From: Isotricha intestinalis
Taxonomy: Eukaryota; Ciliophora; Litostomatea; Vestibuliferida; Isotrichidae
Length of the DNA stretch: 14,792 bases
NCBI GenBank assembly: GCA_023807065.1
Contig: JAJJLU010004323.1
Span: forward strand, 1 to 14,792
Direction of reading: 5' to 3'
In this document: piece by piece, positions 1-8,486 of the stretch
Layout: the number at the start of each line of letters is the position of its first letter
Position numbering within the stretch: the stretch's first letter is position 1
Program-made: the position numbers and the translations under genes
The notes under the pieces: model-generated
What the model saw: only the letters and a program-made list of their open reading frames with translations
What the model was told of the DNA's origin: nothing
The model's database searches: none

Positions 1-183
1 ATTCTTTGATATTTTTATATATTAACATATATACTTCTTCAAATTTAATTTCTTTTGACAATTCTTCTATTTGAAATAACATTTTTAATTAATATCATTT
101 TTACAAAACTAATTATAATATCCATTATAATTATCTCTATTTATTATCCAAATTAAATTATAAGTTTTATTTACTCTATTATA
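1..183. repeat. Left copy of a ~190-200 bp diverged direct repeat (partner 13857-14060)
   Basis: Bases 1-183 and 13857-14060 align along their full length by eye, with substitutions and a few indels; the left copy may extend beyond the window edge. Both copies are decayed coding sequence for the same USP C-terminal segment, so the repeat comes from gene-family duplication rather than a transposon with recognisable ends. Confidence 0.75.
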
Positions 184-720
184 TGAATAAGGATTTAAAT
201 CTAAATCTTCAAAATGAAAATTGATTTTAATTTTATTATAAATTCCTATTTCTTTTCTTTGAAAATGAAAAATTATAATTTCTTGGTAAAGAATATAAAA
301 ATATTTTTTCACTGCAATCACATTTTTCACAAAAAAAAATATTTTCATTTTCATATTGATTATAATAAGCTTTAAGTATTTCAAATAATTTTATTTCTTT
401 TTTGTTAAAATAACTAACTATCATTCCAAGTTTATTTATTTTAATTTCTTCATCTATTTTACCATATGAATTTATTTCTTTAATATTTTCTAATTTAAAA
501 TTATTTTCTATTTATTTGAAATATTTCTATTTTAATATATAATCAATTTCATTTGTTCCTAAATTTCTTTTTTTAAAATAACATCTATTTCATTATTAAT
601 ATGATATCTTATTATTTAAATTTCTTTTTCAATAACTCTTTTATTTCATTATTTTTTAAAAATAAATAATAATGAGATTAATAGTGAATGACTATACTTT
701 TTTGTATATTATTATTTTCA
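1..720 (-). pseudogene. Decayed ubiquitin-specific protease, C-terminal half (USP4/15 style)
   Basis: Read on the minus strand, this stretch retains the end of a USP catalytic domain in pieces. Around 236-424 there is an open segment with an acidic lead-in, a CEKC zinc-ribbon half (FFCEKCDCSEK) and a leucine/proline turn (LYSLP). One frame over, near 281-290, it continues as IIIFHFQRKE, matching the family's LPK-ILIIHLKRF strand. Then come a basic KIKINFHFEDLDL stretch and YNLIWIINRDN, matching the YNLIAVxNHxG strand before the His box. A TAG at 109-111 interrupts the His-box region, and FCKN follows in the same frame. Farther right (about 430-720) only short, stop-ridden pieces are visible. 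Frameshift plus stops make it a pseudogene. The position of the catalytic His (118-120) is Tyr. The relic runs off the left edge. The USP assignment is secure from the order of motifs; the USP4/15 subtype is inferred. Confidence 0.72.
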
Positions 721-1055
721 TTTTAAAATTTTATCTTAATATTTATTCCCTTTCAAAAAATCAATATTAGACAAATAAATAATTTAATTTTTTTTAAATT
801 TTCTTTTTCTTCAAACATAATAATTTTGTTATTTATTTTATTAAAATATTTAAAAGTTAATATGGATAATAATCCTAAATAATAAATTTGAAATGTTCCA
901 TTCTAAATTCTCTTTTTATATAGAACAATAATTTAAATAAAATATAAATGAATAATATTATATTAAATAACTTATATAAAAAAAATATATAAAAAATAAT
1001 ATTTGAATTTATAGAAAATAAAAAAAAAAAAGCCAAAACTCTTTTAAAAACCATA
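721..1055. other. AT-rich spacer, no gene seen
   Basis: This spacer lies downstream of the RNA-repair gene and upstream (on the minus strand) of the USP relic. It is almost pure A/T with long homopolymers, and I find no protein-like reading frame in it. The open frame running through 875-1102 is only readthrough antisense-phase sequence rich in Phe, Ile and Leu. It presumably holds the 3' untranslated region and polyadenylation site of the neighbouring gene, but no diagnostic signal can be singled out in such AT-rich DNA. Confidence 0.5.
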
Positions 1056-4000
1056 TTATTCAAAAGCATGCATAACTCCTTCAATTTCAACACTTTTTTC
1101 AAATAAAATTAAATAACCAGATATATTTTCTTTATTAATTTTCATATCATATTTAAAATAATAATCTCCATTAGTCATAATTTCATTTTCATTAATAATA
1201 TTATTATATTTATCTAAAACATGTTTATTAGAAAGTATTTTTTCTAAAACATCATTCGAAGCTTTTGGAGGATATTGATTAATAAAAGCAGTAACATGAG
1301 GAAATTTATTATTTGAAATAATATTATTAGGTAATTTAATCATCATTACAATAATTTTATTTGGTAAATAAACTAAACCAATAAATTTAACTTTATTAAT
1401 TTCACCTTCTTTAAATTGTAAATAAGCTTTTTCATTTTCAACTTCATTTAAATTTTTATTACCTTTAAATAATAATGTACTATGCCATAAATTTTTATGA
1501 TCTTTATGAGGAAATTTCCAATTTGAAGGTAATTCAAATCCTTTAACAATTCTAATTAAATTTATTAAATTATCAATTTCCTCATTTTCAATATTTAAAT
1601 TATCTTTTAATATTTTTAATCCTTTACTAATTTTACTTCTTATTTTAACATAATTATCTTCTCCTTTAAATAAAATACCTAAATAAATGAAATTAATAAC
1701 TTTTCCTAAAGTATTAGTTTTTAAATCCATATTATATAAATTAGCAATAATTGGTTCAGTAGTAGCAGATACTAAATTTTTAGTAGAAAAAAATTCATTT
1801 CCTTTAGGATAATAAGTATTAATAACTTTTTCAAAATATTCTGAAGCAGGACTTGGAATAACACTATTATATTTATCATTCATAACATTATAAAAAAAAC
1901 CTTTAGCAGCTCTTACTAATTCTTCAGGTAACATTGAATTTTCAATTTCATCTGTAAAAGGTAATTTAATTGCTTTATCTAATTTCTGAAACATCATAAT
2001 ATTATTTTCTTTAAGTGAAACATTAATAAAGTTTTGAATAAAAATACCAAAAATATTAATTAAATTCTTTGTATCACCATTTAAAGTAGGATGATCATTT
2101 CTGTGTTTAACTCTTAAATAACATTGAATAAAATATGATAATGAAAAAGGTAAATATGCAGTTATTTCAGTTGAAAATTCAAAATAATTTAAACAATCAG
2201 GAATTAAAGCAACAAATTGTAAATCTAATTGAAAATTATTATTATAATTATCTTTTAAGAATTTCCTTATTGGTTCAGTTGATCTATTAATTGCATTCGG
2301 AGGATGATTTTTATCAATATATATCATAGCATCTAATATTTTATTATTATAATAAACATATTTAAATTTTTCAACTAATTCATTTTCAAATAAATAATTT
2401 GATCTTCTTCCACTTTTTTCAAAAGCTTCTTTTTCAGTCATTTTTCTATTTTTATTTAACATTTCATCCATTATTTTTCTTCTTATATTATCTGAAGAAA
2501 TTGATTGAAAATTAATTCCATATTTTTCTATTATTGGCTTTAATTGATTAATAAAATATGTTTTTCCATTACCTGGTATTGTCATTGGAATTAATATTAT
2601 TATTCTTTTTATATTTGATGCTTTTTTTATAGATAATTCTACTTTCATTTTTTGATTTTCTATTTTTTCTCTTTCATATTGTAAAAATTTTTCCTTTAAT
2701 GATTCATATGGATTTATATGTTCTTCATATAAATCTATTAAAGGAGAATTTTTATATTTTGATGCTTTTAATTTATTTTTTTCTTTTGAATTTAATTCAA
2801 ATTCAATTAAATTCCCATTATCTACTAAAAATGTTTCATTTTTTATTTCTTCAGCGTTTATTTCTTTTAAATCTTCTTTTATTTTATTTATTATATCATC
2901 TATTTCTTTTTCATATTCTGATATTTTTTCTTCTGAGAAATTATCATATATTTTAATTTGAGTATTAAATTTTTTTTTTAAATTAATTGTAAATTTAATA
3001 CTTTCTGTATTATAATAATTAAATAATTCATCTAATTTTTCATTATTATTTTCACATTTAATAAAAGGAAGTAAACTTTTATTTGTATTATAAGAAATAA
3101 AAAGTGGATTTTTCATATTTTCTTTAAATTTTTCTTTTCCTTTATTTATTTCATTACTATTCATTCCAAAAACAAAAATAAATTGATTTTTACCTAATTT
3201 ATTTATATTTCTAAAATTATGCATATTAATATGATAAATAATAATATCATCTTCTAAATTACCATAAGAATTTTCATCTAAGAAAGAATTCATAATTTGA
3301 ATTTTATATTTATTACCTAAACTTTTTAAAAAATCTTCACTTAAATAACAAGGAGGAGCATAAATAATAATTTCAATTATTTTTTTTTTTTTCAAAGTAT
3401 TTTTAATTAAATAATCATAAGTTAAAATATTATTTTGTTGAATAATTCTACTTTTTAAAGTAACAGTATCATCAACAATAGAATGTATAGTTTCTAAAAA
3501 ATCAATATAACTTCCATGTAAATCTAAAGTTCCATAAGGATTATTTTCATTTTTAAATTTATCTTTATAAAAATTAGCAAATTCAAAAGCAGTTTCTGCA
3601 ACTTTGTAATAAAATTGTAAAGGCATAGGTAAATTAAATCCTTGTAACATTAATCTTAATTCTTCAAAAAATTGAGAAATTTTTCTTCTTGATTCTTGGT
3701 TAAAGTTTTTATCTAATAAATTATTTTTTATTTTTTCTCTTAATTTCCTATAAACTCTATATTCCCAAGTTTTTAATTTACATAAACTTAAAACTTTATC
3801 TGTATCTCTAAATTTAATATCAGAATTTTGATATCTTGCTCTTGTTCTACTTAAATAAATAACACTTCCTTCTTCTTCATCAATTATAGAACTTTCAGCT
3901 ATTCTAACATATAAACCTTTTAATTTTTCACATAATTCATCAAAACTTTCACAAGTACAAATATATTCATAAGGAACAACATCTAATTTAAATTTTTTAA

Positions 4001-5276
4001 ATATTTTAAATGCTTCAATAACTGGAATTGAACTATTTATACTTTCATTTTCTACAATTCCAAAAAATAATATTGTATGTTTCATATATCTGATTAAATG
4101 TTGATGATATTGATTTCCTACATATTCACCAACGAATGTTTTATTATTTAAATAATTTTTTAAATTTTCTATTTCTTCATTATTAAAATTATCTATTATA
4201 TCAAACCAACATTGTCCGATAATATAAGCAAAAGAATATCTTGTTGGATTTCCTTCTTTTGTTCTTGGATTATAATAATTTAAGTCATTTCTATTTTTTG
4301 CTGTTAAACAAACATTCTTTGATGCTATTACCCAAAAATTAAATTTTTTATTAAATGATATTTGAGCATTTTCTCCATTTGCTTTCATTAATTTTATTAT
4401 TTCTATTAAATATCCTTCTTGTAAACTTTCTAAAATAGGATAAAATATATATTGTAATGTTGAAAAATTTTCAGAAGTCATATTTAATTTATATTTTTTA
4501 TTTTCTTTTTTATTTCTTCTTTCTTTATAAAAATTAAATGGTATATCTATAAATTTTTTCATTCCTTTTCTTAATAAAAGTGAATATTCTAAATAATTAT
4601 TATTATTATATTTTTCTAAAATTGTATTTCCTCTTCTTATTAAAGAAATATATTCTGGATGCTTTAAATATGCTTTTTCTTCTTCAGGTCCTTTAATTGC
4701 TATTGATAAATCTATTAAATTTATATCATTATTTATTGGACTTTGTTTATCTACTAATTTTATATTATCTTTATTTTCTTTTAATTCACAATATTCTCTT
4801 AATTTTTCTATTGGTAAATTACTATTTATTTTCTTGTTATATAATTCTATTTCTTGTTCATCTATATCTGATTTATTTTCTACTTCTTTTATTTCTTCTT
4901 TTTTTACATTTTGGAAACTTTCAAATTTTTTGAATTTTGGGTGATTTTGATAATTTTGATTATAATCATTGTTTTTTTTTTTATTTAAATAATAATTATC
5001 AAAGTCATTCCTGTAATCTTCAGTTGCAAAACCACGATAACCACCTTTATTATAAGTTTTATGATAATCTTCTCTATAAATTCTATTATAATTGTTATTG
5101 TAATTATTGTTGTAATTGTTATTATAATTGTTATTAAAATTATTATTATAGTTATTGTTATAATTGTTATTATAGTTATTGTTGTAATTATTGTAGTAAT
5201 TGTTATTGTAGGATGAGTTATTTCCATAATTATCATAGGAAGAATAACTTTTATGGTAGTTCCTGTTATAGGACAT
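1056..5276 (-). CDS. Multidomain RNA ligase - kinase - 2H phosphoesterase (tRNA-ligase-like RNA repair protein)
   Basis: The 1406-residue frame is uninterrupted and starts at an ATG just after an A-rich leader. Residues 20-65 are an Asn/Tyr repeat, and about 90-200 are charged and probably disordered. About 230-560 form a nucleotidyltransferase-type RNA ligase. Motif I is KANGEN with the predicted AMP-binding Lys at 298; motif III is FVGEY near 381-385; motif IIIa is FFGIVEN near 404-410; motif IV is EGSVIY at 469-474; motif V is CKLKTWEY near 499-506. Residues 600-860 are unassigned. A P-loop (PGNGKT, 901-906) opens a polynucleotide-kinase-like domain to about 1150. The C-terminus carries two HxT motifs (HST at 1265, HVT at 1327), typical of 2H phosphoesterases. 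This is the ligase-kinase-cyclic phosphodiesterase order of fungal and plant tRNA ligase, so healing and sealing of RNA breaks, such as tRNA exon joining, is the likely role. Motif I differs from the Trl1 form I remember (KANGC), so it may be a separate ligase family. Confidence 0.8.
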   Translation of the reverse strand: MSYNRNYHKSYSSYDNYGNNSSYNNNYYNNYNNNYNNNYNNNYNNNFNNNYNNNYNNNYNNNYNRIYREDYHKTYNKGGYRGFATEDYRNDFDNYYLNKKKNNDYNQNYQNHPKFKKFESFQNVKKEEIKEVENKSDIDEQEIELYNKKINSNLPIEKLREYCELKENKDNIKLVDKQSPINNDINLIDLSIAIKGPEEEKAYLKHPEYISLIRRGNTILEKYNNNNYLEYSLLLRKGMKKFIDIPFNFYKERRNKKENKKYKLNMTSENFSTLQYIFYPILESLQEGYLIEIIKLMKANGENAQISFNKKFNFWVIASKNVCLTAKNRNDLNYYNPRTKEGNPTRYSFAYIIGQCWFDIIDNFNNEEIENLKNYLNNKTFVGEYVGNQYHQHLIRYMKHTILFFGIVENESINSSIPVIEAFKIFKKFKLDVVPYEYICTCESFDELCEKLKGLYVRIAESSIIDEEEGSVIYLSRTRARYQNSDIKFRDTDKVLSLCKLKTWEYRVYRKLREKIKNNLLDKNFNQESRRKISQFFEELRLMLQGFNLPMPLQFYYKVAETAFEFANFYKDKFKNENNPYGTLDLHGSYIDFLETIHSIVDDTVTLKSRIIQQNNILTYDYLIKNTLKKKKIIEIIIYAPPCYLSEDFLKSLGNKYKIQIMNSFLDENSYGNLEDDIIIYHINMHNFRNINKLGKNQFIFVFGMNSNEINKGKEKFKENMKNPLFISYNTNKSLLPFIKCENNNEKLDELFNYYNTESIKFTINLKKKFNTQIKIYDNFSEEKISEYEKEIDDIINKIKEDLKEINAEEIKNETFLVDNGNLIEFELNSKEKNKLKASKYKNSPLIDLYEEHINPYESLKEKFLQYEREKIENQKMKVELSIKKASNIKRIIILIPMTIPGNGKTYFINQLKPIIEKYGINFQSISSDNIRRKIMDEMLNKNRKMTEKEAFEKSGRRSNYLFENELVEKFKYVYYNNKILDAMIYIDKNHPPNAINRSTEPIRKFLKDNYNNNFQLDLQFVALIPDCLNYFEFSTEITAYLPFSLSYFIQCYLRVKHRNDHPTLNGDTKNLINIFGIFIQNFINVSLKENNIMMFQKLDKAIKLPFTDEIENSMLPEELVRAAKGFFYNVMNDKYNSVIPSPASEYFEKVINTYYPKGNEFFSTKNLVSATTEPIIANLYNMDLKTNTLGKVINFIYLGILFKGEDNYVKIRSKISKGLKILKDNLNIENEEIDNLINLIRIVKGFELPSNWKFPHKDHKNLWHSTLLFKGNKNLNEVENEKAYLQFKEGEINKVKFIGLVYLPNKIIVMMIKLPNNIISNNKFPHVTAFINQYPPKASNDVLEKILSNKHVLDKYNNIINENEIMTNGDYYFKYDMKINKENISGYLILFEKSVEIEGVMHAFE
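5085..5218 (-). repeat. 12-bp-period tandem repeat encoding Asn/Tyr tetrapeptides
   Basis: Within the start of the RNA-repair gene the coding strand repeats an imperfect 12-base unit of AAT/AAC and TAT/TAC codons, giving NNNY (once NNNF) roughly ten times at residues 24-64. Synonymous variation between AAT and AAC keeps the units from being identical, so the repeat is not brand new. Asn/Tyr-rich tracts like this are usually disordered and can favour condensate formation; that consequence is inference. Confidence 0.85.
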
Positions 5277-5529
5277 TTTATATTTTTTAGATTTTTTTTA
5301 AAATTTTTTTTTATATTTTTTATATTTTTTATTTTTTGATAGTTTTCTATAGAAATATATAGGTATTTACTTTATTTTTTTTATATTTTTTTATTTAATA
5401 TTTTCATAAATTAAATTTTAAATTATTATCACTTAATCCCATTATCTCTATTATGAAAAAAACAATAAAAAAAAACCAAATAAAAACATTTAAAAAAACA
5501 ATTTTAAAAATTTATTATAAAAAAATAAT
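5277..5529 (-). promoter_or_regulatory. A-rich leader and intergenic spacer before the RNA-repair gene
   Basis: This spacer separates the kinesin stop from the RNA-repair start; both genes are on the minus strand. On the coding strand the bases next to the ATG are long A runs broken by T. The same arrangement precedes the kinesin and KH genes, so it looks like the usual 5' leader or core promoter style of this genome. No individual TATA box can be distinguished in sequence this AT-rich. Confidence 0.35.
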
Positions 5530-6969
5530 TTATTTAATGGCTTTTTCCATTCTTTTAGCTCTATGAATGGATTGAACTTTTCTTTTAGCATTATTAAAAG
5601 CTTCTTCATCAGGATCACTGATTTTTTCTTTAACAACTTCTTCATTAATATTAACTCCATATTTAGCTTTAGCTAATCTTAATTCATGTTCTTGAATAGT
5701 AACTTTATATTTTTTAAAAAACCAATTTTCAAAAGAATCAACATATTTAACTTTTAACATATCTAAATTATTTTTCATTTCATTAATTTCAACTTTAACA
5801 TTTTTAAACTTATCAACAGTTTCTTTATAATGACTTCTAACATCTTTTAACTCATCAATTAATTTACACTCTTCATCATCAATAACATTAGTCATTTCAT
5901 CAGCTAAATTTAATTTATTTTGTTGTTTTTCATTTAAAGCAGTTTTAATCTTATCAATTTGTTCTTTTAATTTATTTCCTTCTTCTCCTAATTTTTTAGC
6001 TTCATCTTTTTTAGCTTTTAAATCTGTATTTGTTTGAATTATTTGTTCTTCTATATTTTTAGCTGTTTCATTTTCATTTTTATATAAAGCAAAAGCTGAA
6101 TTTTTATCAGGAATATTTTCTTCAGAAATTTCTTCTTCAAAATCATCATTATCATTTCTTAATATTACATCAGCATTTTCATTGCTTAAATTTTTTTTCT
6201 GTAAATTATCTTGAATATTAATATTTTTATCACCTCCTTCTTCTACAAAATCATTATATGAAACATAAGCATTTTCATTAATAATTTGACTTTCTCTTAA
6301 AGTATTATTTAAATTATTTGGTTGTTCATTTGAATAAACTGGTCTTGCATCTTTAGGAGCTCTTCCAATTCCAAAAGAAGGTTTTTCAATAAATTCACCA
6401 ACACCGCTTTTTGCATCGGAAATAGATTTTTGTTTTTCAATTGAATTTTTAGTATCTTTTCTTTCTACATTGTTTTTATTTTTATCTTCTAATAAATTTT
6501 CAGCTGTAAATTCCTTTTGAAAAATAATTCTACATTGATTAAATAATTCTTTTGCTTGTCTTACAGAATCAAAATCAATATCTTCATTTTCTCCATTTAA
6601 AAACCTTAAAGCAATTTGTTGTTGAACATATTGTTCTTCTGGAGTATAAGGATCATAATTAATATTTCCTCTATTTGCTAAAGTATTATGCATTAATAAT
6701 TCTTGTTTAAGATCTTTAATTTCTCTTTGTAATTTTTTTAAATATGCATTTGTATCTACAATAGTATTAACAGAAATATCATTAACTACATTTTTCATTC
6801 TTTTAGCAAAATTTAATGTTGATAAAGTTTCTAAAATAAAAGGTTCTTCAGGCCAAATAGTTGCAATCATACAAGTTTTACAATTTCCTCCGATTGAATC
6901 TTTTAATATATGTGTTAATTTACTTTGTCTATAAGGAATATAATCTTTTCTTCTTGTTTTATCAGTTAA
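5530..6969 (-). CDS. Kinesin-9 (KIF9-type), end of motor, neck and coiled-coil tail; separated by a frameshift from its N-terminal part
   Basis: This is the second part of the kinesin whose first part ends at 6966. The frame is open from 6969 and continues the motor exactly where the first part stops: IPYRQSKLTHILKDSIGGN, then the last motor helix with LNFAKRMKNVV. The first ATG (6870) lies inside the motor, so it is not a credible start. After the motor come KIF9-type landmarks: LKQELLMHNTLANR, YDPYTPEEQ, a DIDFDSVRQAKELFNQ segment and a FGIGRAP turn, all with clear counterparts in human KIF9. The last ~200 residues are rich in Lys and Glu and predicted coiled coil, including IDDEE and an ENWFFKKY segment that also parallel KIF9. 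Together with the first part the protein would be about 762 residues, close to the family length. KIF9 acts in motile flagella near the central pair. Confidence 0.82.
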   Translation of the reverse strand, partial: LTDKTRRKDYIPYRQSKLTHILKDSIGGNCKTCMIATIWPEEPFILETLSTLNFAKRMKNVVNDISVNTIVDTNAYLKKLQREIKDLKQELLMHNTLANRGNINYDPYTPEEQYVQQQIALRFLNGENEDIDFDSVRQAKELFNQCRIIFQKEFTAENLLEDKNKNNVERKDTKNSIEKQKSISDAKSGVGEFIEKPSFGIGRAPKDARPVYSNEQPNNLNNTLRESQIINENAYVSYNDFVEEGGDKNINIQDNLQKKNLSNENADVILRNDNDDFEEEISEENIPDKNSAFALYKNENETAKNIEEQIIQTNTDLKAKKDEAKKLGEEGNKLKEQIDKIKTALNEKQQNKLNLADEMTNVIDDEECKLIDELKDVRSHYKETVDKFKNVKVEINEMKNNLDMLKVKYVDSFENWFFKKYKVTIQEHELRLAKAKYGVNINEEVVKEKISDPDEEAFNNAKRKVQSIHRAKRMEKAIK

Positions 6970-7817
6970 GCAACAACAACTTGTTCTAAAAATGTAAGTG
7001 ATTTATTAATATAAGTTGCTTCTTTTAATGCAATTCCAGTTGATCCTGTATTTTTTACTCTTTCAGAACCTGCTAAATCAACGAAATTTAATTTAGAAGC
7101 TAAAACTTTTTCACTCGATTCAACTTTACTTTTCATTTCTATATTCATTGTAAAAATACAATGAGAACGAGTACTTTCTTTATTTAATTGATGTTCAGAA
7201 ATAGTTCTATTACTTTCTCCTTCAAATAATAAATTAAAAGCTTCTTCTTCATTATTAACAATATGTTTACTTAATCCTTTAACAATAATATTTCCTTTAG
7301 CATCTTCTTGGAAAGTAATATCACTTCTTTGTTCAAAATTATTAGTAACATTTAATAAATCAAAAACAATTTCATTATAAATTTCTAAATAACTAATAGA
7401 AACTTTACTTTCAAAATCACTTTTACATCCAAGTTCTTGAAATAATCTACTAATAGCTCTTGGAATAATACCTCTGTAATTAAAGTTTGTAGGTGATCCA
7501 CTTATTGTAAATGTTTTTCCACTTCCTGTTTGACCGAATGCAAATACTGTTCCGTTTATTCCTTTTGTTGATGATTGAATTATTTCTTTTACACAATATT
7601 CAAATACTTCTTCTTGAGGTACATTGTGTAATATTTTGTCAAATTGAAATTGCCAGTTCTCTTTTTGATTGTTTATTAATCCTTTTGATTCATTTTTAGG
7701 AATTGTTATTGATATTTTATTCTCTAATTGATTTATTGATAAGTTTCGCTGAGCGAATTGCTGAGTTGGACGTGTTCTGACAACTACTTTTATTTGGGTT
7801 TCGGTTTCAGATGACAT
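6966..7817 (-). CDS. Kinesin-9 (KIF9-type), N-terminal motor part, truncated by a frameshift
   Basis: The ATG at 7817 follows an A-rich leader and begins a normal kinesin motor fold (IKVVVRTRP). The nucleotide-binding P-loop GQTGSGKT is at residues 95-102, switch I (NKESTRSH) at 212-219 and switch II (DLAGSE) at 247-252. LLFEGESNR and EATYINKSLTFLEQ match kinesin-9. Reading then hits TAA at 6966-6968, while the expected continuation (ALTDK...) lies in the -1 frame starting at 6969. One A missing from the plus-strand A run at 6968-6969 explains it. The protein as read would lack the alpha-4/alpha-5 part of the motor and the whole tail. Either the gene is freshly inactivated or the base was lost in sequencing or assembly. 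The early codons (7700-7817) use more G and C than the rest. Confidence 0.85.
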   Translation of the reverse strand: MSSETETQIKVVVRTRPTQQFAQRNLSINQLENKISITIPKNESKGLINNQKENWQFQFDKILHNVPQEEVFEYCVKEIIQSSTKGINGTVFAFGQTGSGKTFTISGSPTNFNYRGIIPRAISRLFQELGCKSDFESKVSISYLEIYNEIVFDLLNVTNNFEQRSDITFQEDAKGNIIVKGLSKHIVNNEEEAFNLLFEGESNRTISEHQLNKESTRSHCIFTMNIEMKSKVESSEKVLASKLNFVDLAGSERVKNTGSTGIALKEATYINKSLTFLEQVVVA

Positions 7818-7960
7818 TTTTTTTTTTTTTATTTTTTTTTAGTATTTTTTATATTTTTTTATGTTTTTATTGTTTAATTATTTTTTTTTAATTTTTCAGC
7901 GAAATTAATTTTAATCTTTTTTTAAATATTAATTATTTATCAAAAAAAAATATATATTTT
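7818..7960 (-). promoter_or_regulatory. A-rich leader and presumed promoter of the kinesin gene
   Basis: On the kinesin coding strand this stretch is dominated by A runs right up to the ATG, the same style seen before the other intact genes. It contains no protein-like frame. Assignment as a promoter rests only on position and composition. Confidence 0.3.
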
Positions 7961-8460
7961 TTTTAAATTTCATTTTCATATTGGAAAAATAGTTTATAAT
8001 CCATCATATCTTTAAAATAACAATAATAAATGAAAGCATATTCTTCATATGTGTTAATTGATTAATAATTTTAAAATTGGAAGGAATAGTAAATTTTTTT
8101 TCTTCATCAAAAAAACAATTAAATTCAATATTTTCTTTTGATTCATTATTTAATTTTTTTTTTTTGGAAAATATATCGATTAAATTATGTAGATTTTGGA
8201 ATTGCAATATAATATATCTTTAAATATCAATTAATATTTTAAAATATTTGAATTATTTCTTTTTAAAAACTATAATTTTCATCTAAATTAAATTTTACAA
8301 TTAATCCATTTCCTTTATTTAGTTTCCAAATTTATAAATGTGGTTTGTAATATAATTTGAATGGCAATTGAAATATATAAAAATAGTTTAAATTTCTTTA
8401 TATTTCAAAATGTAAACTTTTTTCAAAATGAAAAATAGTTAAGTAACTCACAAATAAATT
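7960..8460 (-). pseudogene. Decayed protein-coding remnant, family not recognised
   Basis: On the minus strand, 8004-8207 is open for 67 codons with normal-looking protein composition (LHNLIDIF, IEFNCFFDEEKKFTIPSNF). It has no ATG; the frame begins inside sequence rather than at a start. After INQLTHMK the protein-like reading seems to hop one frame near 8035-8045 into EYAFIYYCYFKDMMDYKLFF, and farther upstream (8220-8340) only short pieces such as GNGLIVKFNLDENYSF remain, with stops between them. This suggests an old gene broken by indels, possibly overlapping the promoter of the plus-strand gene that begins at 8487. I do not recognise the family; the coding origin itself is inference from residue composition. 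Confidence 0.35.
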
Positions 8461-8486
8461 TGATTGAATTAATATTTAATTTTGAA

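Noticed and set aside
875..1102. Minus-strand open frame with membrane-like Phe/Ile/Leu composition
   Set aside because: It overlaps the end of the RNA-repair gene in another frame and continues into AT-rich 3' flank; the hydrophobic look follows from T-rich sequence. It has no convincing ATG context.
2699..2956. Plus-strand open frame of 85 codons within the RNA-repair gene
   Set aside because: Composed almost wholly of Leu, Phe, Ile and Tyr, as expected for the complement of a Lys/Asn/Glu-rich gene; same for 4697-4933, 4937-5137 and 4985-5236.
6871..6969. An intron joining the two kinesin parts
   Set aside because: The conserved motor segment is fully encoded across the junction with only one base missing, so there is no room for an intron.
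6961..6972. Programmed -1 ribosomal frameshift in the kinesin
   Set aside because: The site (GTTGTTGCTTAACT on the coding strand) is not a slippery heptamer and no stem follows; such a shift would be unexpected for a kinesin.
8385..8418. Imperfect palindrome with AGTTTA and TAAACT ends upstream of the LRR-like gene
   Set aside because: Short arms with mismatches in very AT-rich sequence; likely chance.
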